Shown: positions 18,733-27,414, counted from the stretch's first letter. The stretch is DNA of 64,000 nucleotides from a virus (IMGVR_UViG_3300028393_000057:1-64000); one strand, 5' to 3'. Translations and numbers: made by a program. The notes: a model not told the origin generated them from the sequence alone.

Positions 18733-19260
18733 TTATTCTTTGAATACTGTGTAGACTTTTGTAGTCACAATCCTTCCAAAATACACTTTATGTATATTAA
18801 CTCCCATATCATCACATTCTTTTTTTAATGCATTTTTTATAGCAGTGAGGGTTGTTTTCTTCTTAATGTCTTCCCATTCACAATCTGTAAGATAATCTGC
18901 AATTATTCCACGTGAAACGTCATGTATATTTCCATCAGCAGTATTTGTGTCTATTAGATATTTTTTTGGATCTATTATATCAAACTTAATGATTGGTTCT
19001 ACTGATACTTGTTTATTATCAATTGTTGTAATATCTACAGGCTGAACATGAAAGGTATCTATAGATTTCATCACTATATGCACCTCATCCATCAACGGTA
19101 TTTTCCAATTAACTCCTTCTTTTAAATTGTATTTATACTTACCAAGTCTCAATAGAACACCTGATTCGTAACATCTCAATACAACAATTGGGGAGAAATA
19201 GTCTTTAAACTTTTCTGCTACCCATTCAATTGTACTTATTAAAAGATTTCCGTCTAGCAT
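18733..19260 (-). CDS. SPFH/band-7 domain protein (stomatin/prohibitin-like)
   Basis: 175 residues. YESGVLLRLGKYKYNLKEGV (about 31-50) and the following WKIPLMDEV match the SPFH/band-7 signature (GVVxRxGK...GxxxxxPxxxxV); the later VQPVDITTIDNKQVSVEP also fits (the family's exchange of a default iron-sulfur-like 'T.D...V.V' strand). The N-terminal ~25 residues could contact a membrane but contain no clear transmembrane helix. SPFH proteins form membrane-associated rings or cages. The gene abuts the portal gene (stop/start overlap) and precedes the scaffold-like gene, so it is co-expressed with head assembly. Its role there is unknown. Confidence 0.8.
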   Translation of the reverse strand: MLDGNLLISTIEWVAEKFKDYFSPIVVLRCYESGVLLRLGKYKYNLKEGVNWKIPLMDEVHIVMKSIDTFHVQPVDITTIDNKQVSVEPIIKFDIIDPKKYLIDTNTADGNIHDVSRGIIADYLTDCEWEDIKKKTTLTAIKNALKKECDDMGVNIHKVYFGRIVTTKVYTVFKE

Positions 19261-21842
19261 TATTTAGTTTTTTTAGTACGTCCTTTTGCATTTTCTCTAG
19301 CAACAGCTAAATCATTTGCTTGATTCTCTCTAGCCACTTGTAATTTTTCTCTCTCTAATGCCATCTTATCCATAGCTTGTTTGCTCTTAGATTGAATATC
19401 CATCACCTTCATATCATAATCTTTAGCAGCTTTAGCCTGGTCATTAGTTAGCTTACTCATTTCTAGTACATCTGGAACAGCATTTGCATCCATATCAGGT
19501 AGAGGACCACTTTTAGCTTCAGCAGCTATAATGGCAAGTTCTTTCTTATTAATCCTGTCTAGCTCATTTTGATAATCATCATGTGCAAGTTGTTGTTCGT
19601 GTTGAGCTTGAGCTTGCTGTAATTGAGCTTGAGCCTGTTGTTGCTGTTGTTCAAGCTGTTGTTGTTGCTGCTGTTGCTGTTGCATTTGCATAGCTTCTTG
19701 CTTCTCCTTAAGTGTCTTGAACACTTTTTTCATCTGACGTACAGAATCTGTACTGTATAATTCAATAATGTCATGAAGACTTCCACCATTCTGTATAACA
19801 GCTTGTGACAATCCTCTAAGCTCATTAAACATCTTCTGATCTTCAGGTCTATTAGTAAGGAACACTTTAAGATCTCTAAACTTAAGATCTGATCCGTTCA
19901 CTTGAACAAATGCAGATTCTCCATTATTAGTGATGTATGACAATGTTGATTGTGGTTTCTTACTTTCTACATATAAAGCTGCATCTATAATAGCTTGATA
20001 GAGTTGACCAAGAACATATTCATGAGCTACAAATAAAGGTTCTGTTTGAGAATAAGACTGTGTAATAGCAGTGTTTGTACCTGTAGCACTCTCACTAGCT
20101 GATACACTTCCCATTCTTTGTTTAGACATACCTATCAGTTCCCAGCACTCATTCTTTAATTGTATAGCTAGTTGATAACGAGCTTGCATTTCCTGTGTAC
20201 GTGTAAGATCTAAAGATGTAAATTGATTGAATGAACTAGGAGCTTTTAAATTCTCAGGACTATCATCTATAAATACCACACCTCTATTACGAGCTTCCAT
20301 TTCCCAGATATCCAAAGCATCTTGTGCATCTCCATCTTTAGGAATAGGAATATGTCTCAATGACATAAGTTGCACCTTACCCACTTCTTTCTCAAGTAGT
20401 TTGTAAAGCTGGTTCATACATACATTATATAACACTTGGAAAGGTTTCATAAGATCCACTAAGCTTTTAGGCTCTGTATTTTTAATCTCATGTACAAGTC
20501 CAATAATAGGACAATAGTTTAAAAGTTTATATGGTTTAATGAAATAGATATCTGGACCAATCTTAATTCCTTGATACCATTGGTTAATCCATCCCCATTC
20601 TAAAGACTGTTGTGTAGGAATAGTTCCTGATTTATAGCTTTCGTCAACTAGGGTTGATTGCTCATTACCCATTTCATCTATATATATCAACTTACCAATC
20701 TTCTTCTTAGAAATCCAATAGCTTCTTACTACAACATATTTATAACCAAATGAAGATACATTAGATGTAAGTCCTAAGAAATCTTTAAGACCATCATCAT
20801 TCTCTTTCATCTCAGATTCTATAATCATTCTTGTCTGAAGAACCAAAGGATCAAATGTATCATATTGTATTGAATCATTTCCAGGTATGGCATCAGGGTT
20901 CCCAAGATTTGATTCTCTAACATTAATCAATCCATAATCTTGTAGTGAACTACGTAAATGATCAATCTCTTCTTTAGTCAATTCTGGAATTGATTCTATT
21001 ATCTCAGAGAGTTCCATAACTTGCACAGTACCAGCAGCATATGCACCTCTTGCTCTACCTGTAGGATCTGAAATAAATTTTCTATCTGGAGTACTTAGGA
21101 ACCAAGTGGTCTTTGGATTAGCCACTTCTATATTAAATCCTAATTTAGAATTGTCTTCGTATATATGATAGAATTCTCTAGCAGATATTAACATATCCCT
21201 AAAAGCATCTTCACTCATTTCTTTTGTATTGAATTCAGCCTTCTGACATGTAAGAACATGGTTTGCCCATTTTTCAGCTACAGAAGTGTAGTCATCTAAT
21301 TCATCCTTCACCTCTTCCATTGTCATTTGCTGAATCTCTTCATCTGGAATCTCCTGTCCTTGTAGGGCAGCTTTTTCCATAATCTTTTGTCTGGCTTGAT
21401 TAATAACATACTCTTGTAGAATACCTGTCTTAAACTCTAGCTCTTCTGCTTGACTGTCATCATCAAAAGCCTTCACTCTAAATGCATCTGGTCTCTTAGA
21501 GATTTCTCCTACTAATTCATTAATAGGAGTGGTGAGAATAGAATAATGTTTAACGTGAGCAGGTAGTTGAAGATTAACTTCAAGCATCTGTGTAAAACTT
21601 TTTACTGTTGGCTCTTGATAAAAATCCTCCATACGAAGAATTCCTTTTACAAGATCATAGTTCTTTACAAACGTATCTCTGTTTTTTACATATTCAGCAT
21701 AAGCTTTATTTGCAAAATAATCCATTGTATTCTTAATCCAACTTTCATCTTGTTTTTCTTTATCTGTTTTAAATTGATCAGGAAAGATGTTAAGATAGGC
21801 ATACCTAATGGTAGCATCTTTTGTATATCTAATTATTGCCAT
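19260..21842 (-). CDS. Portal protein
   Basis: 860 residues, directly after TerL (1-base overlap) and at the head of the capsid cluster. The N-terminal ~650 residues are mixed alpha/beta, typical of large portals of crAss-like or P22-like phages, with a conserved-looking WELIGMSKQRMGSVSASESATG segment near 555-580. The C-terminal region has a glutamine-rich coiled part (about 717-750, many consecutive Gln, then AQAQ repeats) followed by Lys/Glu helices, plausibly the portal barrel. Assignment rests on order, length and composition. Confidence 0.8.
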   Translation of the reverse strand: MAIIRYTKDATIRYAYLNIFPDQFKTDKEKQDESWIKNTMDYFANKAYAEYVKNRDTFVKNYDLVKGILRMEDFYQEPTVKSFTQMLEVNLQLPAHVKHYSILTTPINELVGEISKRPDAFRVKAFDDDSQAEELEFKTGILQEYVINQARQKIMEKAALQGQEIPDEEIQQMTMEEVKDELDDYTSVAEKWANHVLTCQKAEFNTKEMSEDAFRDMLISAREFYHIYEDNSKLGFNIEVANPKTTWFLSTPDRKFISDPTGRARGAYAAGTVQVMELSEIIESIPELTKEEIDHLRSSLQDYGLINVRESNLGNPDAIPGNDSIQYDTFDPLVLQTRMIIESEMKENDDGLKDFLGLTSNVSSFGYKYVVVRSYWISKKKIGKLIYIDEMGNEQSTLVDESYKSGTIPTQQSLEWGWINQWYQGIKIGPDIYFIKPYKLLNYCPIIGLVHEIKNTEPKSLVDLMKPFQVLYNVCMNQLYKLLEKEVGKVQLMSLRHIPIPKDGDAQDALDIWEMEARNRGVVFIDDSPENLKAPSSFNQFTSLDLTRTQEMQARYQLAIQLKNECWELIGMSKQRMGSVSASESATGTNTAITQSYSQTEPLFVAHEYVLGQLYQAIIDAALYVESKKPQSTLSYITNNGESAFVQVNGSDLKFRDLKVFLTNRPEDQKMFNELRGLSQAVIQNGGSLHDIIELYSTDSVRQMKKVFKTLKEKQEAMQMQQQQQQQQQLEQQQQQAQAQLQQAQAQHEQQLAHDDYQNELDRINKKELAIIAAEAKSGPLPDMDANAVPDVLEMSKLTNDQAKAAKDYDMKVMDIQSKSKQAMDKMALEREKLQVARENQANDLAVARENAKGRTKKTK
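19595..19690 (-). repeat. Gln-codon microsatellite in portal gene
   Basis: A run of ttgctgttg-type triplets encodes a stretch of Gln with a few Glu, Leu and Ala in the C-terminal barrel-like region of the portal protein. Such tracts can vary in length by slippage. Confidence 0.8.
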
Positions 21843-23884
21843 TATATAAAAAGTTTACTTTTTTGTTTACGATTTCCACCAAATAATGTGGATGATGATT
21901 GTGAAAATAATTTATTATTATTTTTCTTATTTGAATAAAGTGACATCACTCTAGGATCTGAACTTCCTCCAATTCTTCCCATGATAGGATCCATTTTCAT
22001 AGCTTGAGCTATTGCTAATTCTGCTGCTACGATTCTATCAAAGTTACCATTGTCATTATATTGTATAATCTCCTCTAATAGAACAGGATCAAATATCTTG
22101 CTCACTCCTCTAACTTCTTTGATTACAACACCAGCATCATCTTTCTCTGATATAATAATTTCCTCCATATACTTCTTAAGACAGTTGTGAAGGTAATCAA
22201 TTATCTTACCAGATGAACGATGAACACCATATTCTCTTTTAACAGTGGTGTTAGGAACAATCTCTTGTAACCATTGAGGTTGTTTCTCTAGATAATGAGC
22301 ATCTCCCTTTGCTTTCATATATTCAATAAATGATATATCATCATTCTCACAAAGGGTTCTAGCATTATAAAACTTAATAAGGAGTCTTGCTTGTTCTTCC
22401 CACACATCTTTATTATCTGGTCTAGCACAATACGAAGCTACGAACATATCTTGATATTTCTCTCCCATAAGATCGTGCATTCTCTTATATACATATACAG
22501 ATCCTAAAGAAGAACTGTATGCTGCTTTACCTTGTCTGTAGGGATCCACTCCAGCTACATATAATCCATAAGGAGGATTTTCTACAGGGAATTCATATAC
22601 AACAATTGGAGCATCTTTCAGATCGTTATTCTTTAGAGGAAAATTTGATATAGGAAGTTTATCTGTAAACTCATGACTCACCTTGTCCTCATCTTGAAAT
22701 AATATAATAGGAGTTCCTGTACGGTCTTGTTGTAACAACCTAGCTTTCTGCCTTTTAGCTGGTTCTATATCAAAGATGTTAGTATCTTCATTTAAGAATA
22801 TATCATCTACCTCCATAGGGTAGTACATCTTTTCTTTTAAATAAGCTATTCTATCACCAGCTTTCTTAAGTCTTTCTAGATTACTATTAGTAATTTCAAG
22901 TGCTTTCTGTTCATTACTAACCAGCATTTCTATATTATGCAAATCACTTCCAAGAGGTTGTTCTAGAAAAGCTCCTAACGTAGACTTTTCTTTAGCTTCC
23001 ATCCTATACTTATAGGAAAGAAATAATCCATGTATACGTTTCTCATCTTTTGCATTATTATATGTAAGAAAGTTAAAATTGTCTACATCAAACATTAAGC
23101 TCTTTGCATCCATGAACTTCTTCATATCTCCACCTGTACCTGTAAGAATTGGAGAACATCCCCAACCAAATGGTGTGGTAAAACCTGGAACAGCAGCTTG
23201 TAATCCTCTAAGAAAATTACCCTTACCAATCTCATCTATAATAAGCTTACGTGGTTTTGTACCAGCAATAGCTTCCTCATTATTACCTTCATCAAGGTTA
23301 CGTACAAGAATAGAAGAGAAAGGTATTCTCTCTCCTCCTCTGGTTTTAATACCCAATGTCACTTGACTCTTCCAATTGTCCTCAATTCTTTGCCATCTCC
23401 AAGCTTCTGGTAGGAAGTTAAGTCCTTTATCAATCTTATCTGTAATCAGTTTTATATCTGGAGAGTTTAGTCCAGCTATAATGTTTTGGGAGTTCTCATC
23501 AAATGTAGCTCCCCATGATATATAAGAAGCCTCAATAACACTCTTAGCAAACCTTCGTATACCAAGAATGACTAAGCCTTTCTTTTCATTATGTGCCCTA
23601 TCAATCTCATTTGTCACCACCCACTCATTATCTCGTAGATAAGGATTGGCATATTTCTGATTAATTCTACCTCTCTCATCTATAATATCCACCTCTGTAT
23701 GCCAGATGTTTAAATGCCAATAAAGAAAGGGGTTAATATAAACCCCATTCATCATTGCTCCATTTAAGCAAAGTTCTTTATGAAAATCAAAGAACGGTTT
23801 ATGTTCAGCAGAATCTTTATCTGGGATTCTTTTCTGATTAGCAAACCAATCTTTGTAATCTATATTCTTTAGTTCTAAACTCAT
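21842..23884 (-). CDS. terL: Terminase large subunit
   Basis: 680 residues. ATPase: Walker A variant GIRRFAKS (108-115), Walker B LIIDEIGK (214-221), coupling motif SPILTGTGG (244-252). The nuclease domain begins at GVDPYRQG (445-452), where the Asp is the first RNase H-like metal ligand. This is the packaging motor that cuts concatemers and pumps DNA through the portal. Neighbours are portal (downstream) and small helical genes (upstream). The C-terminal tail is Asn/Lys/Ser-rich. Confidence 0.95.
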   Translation of the reverse strand: MSLELKNIDYKDWFANQKRIPDKDSAEHKPFFDFHKELCLNGAMMNGVYINPFLYWHLNIWHTEVDIIDERGRINQKYANPYLRDNEWVVTNEIDRAHNEKKGLVILGIRRFAKSVIEASYISWGATFDENSQNIIAGLNSPDIKLITDKIDKGLNFLPEAWRWQRIEDNWKSQVTLGIKTRGGERIPFSSILVRNLDEGNNEEAIAGTKPRKLIIDEIGKGNFLRGLQAAVPGFTTPFGWGCSPILTGTGGDMKKFMDAKSLMFDVDNFNFLTYNNAKDEKRIHGLFLSYKYRMEAKEKSTLGAFLEQPLGSDLHNIEMLVSNEQKALEITNSNLERLKKAGDRIAYLKEKMYYPMEVDDIFLNEDTNIFDIEPAKRQKARLLQQDRTGTPIILFQDEDKVSHEFTDKLPISNFPLKNNDLKDAPIVVYEFPVENPPYGLYVAGVDPYRQGKAAYSSSLGSVYVYKRMHDLMGEKYQDMFVASYCARPDNKDVWEEQARLLIKFYNARTLCENDDISFIEYMKAKGDAHYLEKQPQWLQEIVPNTTVKREYGVHRSSGKIIDYLHNCLKKYMEEIIISEKDDAGVVIKEVRGVSKIFDPVLLEEIIQYNDNGNFDRIVAAELAIAQAMKMDPIMGRIGGSSDPRVMSLYSNKKNNNKLFSQSSSTLFGGNRKQKSKLFI

Positions 23885-24213
23885 TTTCTGTTTTTAAGGA
23901 AATCTTCAGCCATAGAGCTCATCTCTCCTTTACCCCTAATCTCCACTTTACTCTCTTCAGCACTTCTAAGCTTATCTACCACCTCAAGAAGAGATAGATA
24001 ATTCTTCATTGTTTCCTGTACAAACTTACCCTGTGCTTCAATACTAGCTATCACCATTGGCAACATACCACCTTTGGATGTAGGCTTCCATTCAATTCTA
24101 TCCTTAAGCTCATGAAGCTGATTAGCTGTCACATATGCCCTCCAGGATGTTAATTGTTCTTCTGCCCAATCAAGCTCTGTATTAATGTATGTAGTTTTTT
24201 TAATAGTCGCCAT
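23881..24213 (-). CDS. Possible small terminase subunit
   Basis: 110 residues, all helical and charged (ELDWAEEQLTSWRAYVTANQLHELKDRIEWK, then KGEMSSMAEDFLKNRK). It overlaps the TerL start by 4 bases and is immediately upstream of it. Position and helical make-up fit a small terminase subunit, but no DNA-binding motif is evident. Confidence 0.45.
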   Translation of the reverse strand: MATIKKTTYINTELDWAEEQLTSWRAYVTANQLHELKDRIEWKPTSKGGMLPMVIASIEAQGKFVQETMKNYLSLLEVVDKLRSAEESKVEIRGKGEMSSMAEDFLKNRK

Positions 24214-24505
24214 TATCTTCTTCTTCTTTTAAAATATTATCAAGGTCTAAGCCCTGTCTTATAATATCATCTATTTCACTCTCATCTGTATGTGGAATAT
24301 CCATATCTAGTTGAGCTTTGTATTTAGATAGGGCATATACAAATTCCTTATCTGTTATTCCCCATATATCTCCATAATCTGCTAGGCTCGTTGCAATGTG
24401 TCTACCTATATTATATTGTGGATAGGAACTATGTAGTTCGTTTAATATACTGATTGTCTGATTGTAATAGTTTGGTTTCTTCGACATGTCCATAAGTTTA
24501 TACAA
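24200..24505 (-). CDS. Small acidic late protein, unknown
   Basis: 101 residues (true start may be MDMSKKPNYYNQTISIL, a few codons in). Acidic helical C-terminus ending EEDNGDY. Overlaps both neighbours by 8-14 bases. Could be a packaging cofactor; function not recognised. Confidence 0.5.
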   Translation of the reverse strand: MYKLMDMSKKPNYYNQTISILNELHSSYPQYNIGRHIATSLADYGDIWGITDKEFVYALSKYKAQLDMDIPHTDESEIDDIIRQGLDLDNILKEEEDNGDY

Positions 24506-24686
24506 GAATGCCTGCTCCTTGTGCTGTCAGCTTTGTTACAGCTGGCTTAACCACAGAATTCAGAATAGCTTGTATTTGTTCATTAGCTATTTGTTGTGTA
24601 TCAGCTGTTATTCCAGGGGTAGCACATAGAGCTGCTAATCGTTCAATCATCATAAAAGAATCTTGTGTCATTTGGTTTGGGTTCAT
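24498..24686 (-). CDS. Small helical late protein, unknown
   Basis: 62 residues, starting MNPNQMTQDSFMMIERLAAL; two predicted helices separated by PGITADT. Overlaps both neighbours by a few bases. No family recognised. Confidence 0.5.
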   Translation of the reverse strand: MNPNQMTQDSFMMIERLAALCATPGITADTQQIANEQIQAILNSVVKPAVTKLTAQGAGILV

Positions 24687-24931
24687 GCTAATTCGTTTAA
24701 ATCGTCTTCATCAGACAGTTTTATTGTTTGGGTTAAATCTTTTTCTACATTTTCAAAATTAATGTTCTCTCTCATATATTCACTATTAAAAGAGACACCT
24801 AATGTATCTTGTTCTTCTCCATGTATTCCCATTATGTCAATATATTCCACACCTCTATGATAGAGATCATGCAATGTATCCATTAATATCTCTATAGGAA
24901 TTTTCTTTAATATTATTTCTTGTCCATCCAT
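24683..24931 (-). CDS. Small acidic late protein, unknown
   Basis: 82 residues, acidic (ends KLSDEDDLNELA). Central VEYIDIMGIHGEEQDTLGVSF. Overlaps the downstream gene by 4 bases (ATGA) and touches the upstream Zn-ribbon gene. Unknown. Confidence 0.5.
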   Translation of the reverse strand: MDGQEIILKKIPIEILMDTLHDLYHRGVEYIDIMGIHGEEQDTLGVSFNSEYMRENINFENVEKDLTQTIKLSDEDDLNELA

Positions 24932-25218
24932 TATAATTGTTTTAATTCTTCAGCTATATTTTCTTCCACTACAGCTAGCCATTTATTCAAAGGACAGCTA
25001 CAGGAAAGGCATTTAGTTTTTGCAGACAGCGTACATCCACAATCTGTGCAATGAACATCCAATCTGAATGTCTTATGCTTTGTAGAAATAAGAGGACACT
25101 CTTTACATATAGAGATTCTCTCTTTAGCCACTTCCTTAATGGCTTTTTTAAGTTTGGCTGGGGGAACTAAGTTGTTTCTCCATCCTTCATATACTTGTGA
25201 AAAATCAATTTTCATCAA
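24931..25218 (-). CDS. Zinc-ribbon protein
   Basis: 95 residues (possibly starting one Met later). Basic helical N-terminus, then cysteine motifs CKECP (38-42), CTDCGC (57-62) and KCLSCSCPLNKW (69-80). Eight Cys suggest two zinc sites. Small proteins of this pattern are frequent in Bacteroidota phages near packaging genes; function unknown, perhaps a transcription or packaging factor. Confidence 0.65.
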   Translation of the reverse strand: MMKIDFSQVYEGWRNNLVPPAKLKKAIKEVAKERISICKECPLISTKHKTFRLDVHCTDCGCTLSAKTKCLSCSCPLNKWLAVVEENIAEELKQL

Positions 25219-25555
25219 TCTTTGGTTTTAATGATTCAATTGCCATTCTTATATTATCTAGCTTCACTGTTAACGACTGCCTCTTTGTTTCTGTAATATC
25301 CTCGTTCAAAAGCGTTTTTTCATGTATTGCTTTAAAATGTAATAACTTATCTATTTGTTTAGCTGCTTTCTTTTTATTAAAGAGCATCTTTCCAAATCCA
25401 GCTATCTCTACACTATGATTATTAGCCATTGCCTCATTAGTAGATTGATATTGGTGATCTACCACTGCGTCTATTATCTTCTCACTTGTAAGCATCTTCA
25501 CTGCTAACACCCTAACAAGATAATCTTTCACTGACAGACTCCTTGGCTTATCCAT
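25205..25555 (-). CDS. HU/IHF-like DNA-binding protein
   Basis: 116 residues. Helical N-terminus (SVKDYLVRVLAVKMLTSEKI), then SVEIAGFGKMLFNKKKAAK (48-66), the HU/IHF signature of an N-terminal helical half followed by the GFG beta turn. The beta arm is shortened and a basic helix (HFKAIHEKTLLNEDITETKR) replaces it. Probable DNA-architectural role in replication or packaging. Overlaps the winged-helix gene by 8 bases. Confidence 0.6.
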   Translation of the reverse strand: MDKPRSLSVKDYLVRVLAVKMLTSEKIIDAVVDHQYQSTNEAMANNHSVEIAGFGKMLFNKKKAAKQIDKLLHFKAIHEKTLLNEDITETKRQSLTVKLDNIRMAIESLKPKIDEN

Positions 25556-25898
25556 GTGTAATTTTTATTTCCATTTGAATATCCTTTTCAAAATTCAGAA
25601 TAATCACTGGATTAACCTTCACCTTTGTTCCGTCCTTAACCAACACCCCTATCTTCTTCAGCTTACTAATCATATTGTTAATTGTAGGAGACGTTGTATT
25701 GTATTTTGCACAAAACTCTTGTCTGATGTTGGCGTAACTGATGTTTCCTTTAATGGCAGCAAAAGCTATCAATTGAACTTCTCTTTGTGTAAGATGGAGA
25801 TTGTTAATGGCTGACAAAACATTATAATACATCTGAGCAACAGCATATTGATCCCCTAAAGGCTTTTTAAGCTTCTGAACAATTACACTATTTTCCAT
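25548..25898 (-). CDS. Winged-helix regulator
   Basis: 116 residues. LTQREVQLIAFAAIKGNISY followed by ANIRQEFCAKYNTTSPTINNMISKLKKIGVLV (about 36-95) is a winged helix: helix 3 (SPTINNMISKLKKIG) is the recognition helix, then a beta wing. It is the first gene after a good promoter and opposite the early genes, so it may control the late or early switch. Confidence 0.65.
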   Translation of the reverse strand: MENSVIVQKLKKPLGDQYAVAQMYYNVLSAINNLHLTQREVQLIAFAAIKGNISYANIRQEFCAKYNTTSPTINNMISKLKKIGVLVKDGTKVKVNPVIILNFEKDIQMEIKITHG

Positions 25899-25918
25899 AT
25901 TTAGTTTATAATAATAAG

Positions 25919-25948
25919 CAAAGATAGACCAATTAACAACATCTACAA
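25919..25948 (-). promoter_or_regulatory. Bacteroidota-type promoter for regulatory/packaging genes
   Basis: Minus strand: TTG (complement of 25946-25948), 19-base spacer, TATCTTTG (complement of 25919-25926), matching TTG-N19-21-TAnnTTTG. The winged-helix ATG lies 20 bases downstream. The -7 element is identical to those of the promoters at 8883 and 29516. Confidence 0.75.
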
Positions 25949-26000
25949 ATAACTAATAACAATATTTACTAATGTTATTGCTATATTATGTATTAATTTC

Positions 26001-26237
26001 CTATGCAGGTTTCCAAAACACCATAATAACATTAACAAAAAACAACCCTATAATCAATTCCTCTTCTGTAGAACCATCATCTAATGTATATTCATTAAAA
26101 GACAACCCTGTATAATAATAAGGATTGTTAAGTGCTTTAATTTCAAATGTAGTTGTTAACTCTCTATATCCCCTAAACCCATACACTAAAGCCAACACTA
26201 ACAAAAATCCTGCAAAGAATAACAATGTCTCAATCAT
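26001..26237 (-). CDS. Small membrane protein
   Basis: 78 residues. N-terminal hydrophobic segment (TLLFFAGFLLVLALVYGF) and a second at the C-terminus (GLFFVNVIMVFW) flank a hydrophilic middle, so probably two membrane spans. It is the gene nearest the divergent control region. Unknown; candidates include a lysis or superinfection-exclusion function. Confidence 0.5.
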   Translation of the reverse strand: MIETLLFFAGFLLVLALVYGFRGYRELTTTFEIKALNNPYYYTGLSFNEYTLDDGSTEEELIIGLFFVNVIMVFWKPA

Positions 26238-26486
26238 AATAAATTTGTTTATACGTATATGGAATTAATTACACCTTCCCCACCCACTCACCCCAAAGGT
26301 CAATGTTTATTTTAAGACCACCAAATGTTTTTCCAGATATGTGCATATATATGTGAGAATGTCCCCCCTATATTAAAAATTTTTTATAAGCCCCCCCACC
26401 CCATTATATTGGGGAGAGAGAAGGTTACTCCACATATCAACCCCTCCTAAGTTTGGGCAAGTGGGTGTAATCCCCACACTAAAACA
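26238..26486. other. Divergent intergenic control region with C/G tracts
   Basis: About 250 bases between leftward late genes and rightward early genes. It contains plus-strand C tracts rare elsewhere in this genome (ccccccta, gcccccccacccc), a short hairpin cccca..tgggg (26400-26415), an AT stretch aaaattttttataa, and an imperfect repeat gtggg..ccccac just upstream of the first early gene. No gene is seen in it. It probably contains the early promoter and possibly an origin. Confidence 0.5.
26425..26455 (+). promoter_or_regulatory. Probable early promoter
   Basis: TAAGTTTG (26448-26455) fits the Bacteroidota -7 element; a TTA (one mismatch to TTG) lies 20 bases upstream at 26425-26427. It would start transcription about 40 bases before the first early gene. 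Confidence 0.55.
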
Positions 26487-26501
26487 TTGCCTCTCATCAT
26501 T

Positions 26502-26894
26502 ATGCCATTAGAATTTAAAAAGTATGAATCAGCAGAAGCAGGTATTTTCGAAGATCTTGGAACTATCAGATCTGTTGCAGGTAAAGGCGGAGAAATTGGT
26601 TTCATTCCAAAGAATTGGAATAACACTGCAAAGAACGTTGCAATTGTTATCTTCAAGAAGAATGGTACTTCTGCCACAGTATCAGCAAGCAAGCCACTAA
26701 GCGTTGCACTGCGTGCTAAAGAAGTCAGCATTCGTCAGTTGATGAAGTTTCAGTTAACTGAAGCTCCTAACGGAACAATCTTTGTCAGTATGCCAGGTGG
26801 TGGTGCTCCAATTCAAAAGCACGCTGTTGACAGCATCAAAGATGAAGACTTTGAGGTGGAGGAATTGTCTCACGAGGACACTATTGCAATGTAA
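26502..26894 (+). CDS. Abundant first early protein, unknown function
   Basis: 130 residues from MPLEFKKYESAEAG (ATG 26502); an in-frame ATG at 26487 would add MPLII. Small beta-rich protein with FVSMPGGGAP near the end and an acidic C-terminal tail (SIKDEDFEVEELSHED). Its codons (many cgt, gct, gtt, aag) are unlike those of neighbouring early genes, and it has its own promoter and a strong terminator, so it is probably made in large amounts soon after infection. The acidic tail resembles those of single-strand-DNA-binding or DNA-mimic proteins, but no family is recognised. Confidence 0.7.
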   Translation: MPLEFKKYESAEAGIFEDLGTIRSVAGKGGEIGFIPKNWNNTAKNVAIVIFKKNGTSATVSASKPLSVALRAKEVSIRQLMKFQLTEAPNGTIFVSMPGGGAPIQKHAVDSIKDEDFEVEELSHEDTIAM

Positions 26895-26903
26895 TGCAAT
26901 CTA

Positions 26904-26933
26904 AGAAAGGGCTAATCGCCCTTTCTTTTCTTT
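26904..26933 (+). terminator. Strong rho-independent terminator
   Basis: Nine-base stem agaaagggc / gccctttct with loop taatc, followed by tttcttttata. It isolates the first early gene. Confidence 0.9.
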
Positions 26934-26939
26934 TATATA

Positions 26940-27254
26940 CAATCTTTAAGCTGTAAACTGCAAGAGAATAGTAAACTTTATATAGTATTTGTATATAATA
27001 TAATAGGTGTATCAACAGTCTTGGAATATAAACAACATTTTCAAACAGCTATATTATACAAATGTAACATACATATAGCATTAACATATTACAATTGTAA
27101 TGAGACACAATAATCAGATGTACACTTATAAGATAGAGATAGGCTTATAAGAGCAAAGCAGGTACATCAGTGATAAATATTTAATGCATTAGATTGTTAT
27201 TAAATATCATTCTCATTGCAATTGTATTTTTATTCACACACAAAAAACAAAATT
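26940..27254 (+). other. Gene-free AT-rich stretch
   Basis: No gene is seen. It contains a palindrome pair cttataag (27125-27132 and 27144-27151) and gacacaataatc (27104-27115), an exact 12-base copy of the 5' arm of the structured RNA hairpin at 27420. It may include a promoter, but no canonical -7 element is found. Confidence 0.4.
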
Positions 27255-27404
27255 ATGAAAGAGTATATAATTACATACCAACGTACAGATGGTTCTTTTA
27301 GATTTACATTCATTGATGCTAATAACATTGATCAAGCTAAAGAATTAGTATATAATGATAAATTAGATTGTGTTCAGATATTAAGTGCTGAATGTAATTA
27401 CTAA
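27255..27404 (+). CDS. Small early protein, unknown
   Basis: 49 residues from MKEYIITYQRTDGS (ATG 27255, leader aaaattATG typical of this genome). Predicted beta-beta-alpha (FTFIDANNIDQAKELV). The gene lies between two copies of gacacaataatc. Unknown. Confidence 0.5.
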   Translation: MKEYIITYQRTDGSFRFTFIDANNIDQAKELVYNDKLDCVQILSAECNY

Positions 27405-27414
27405 AGTTTATTCT

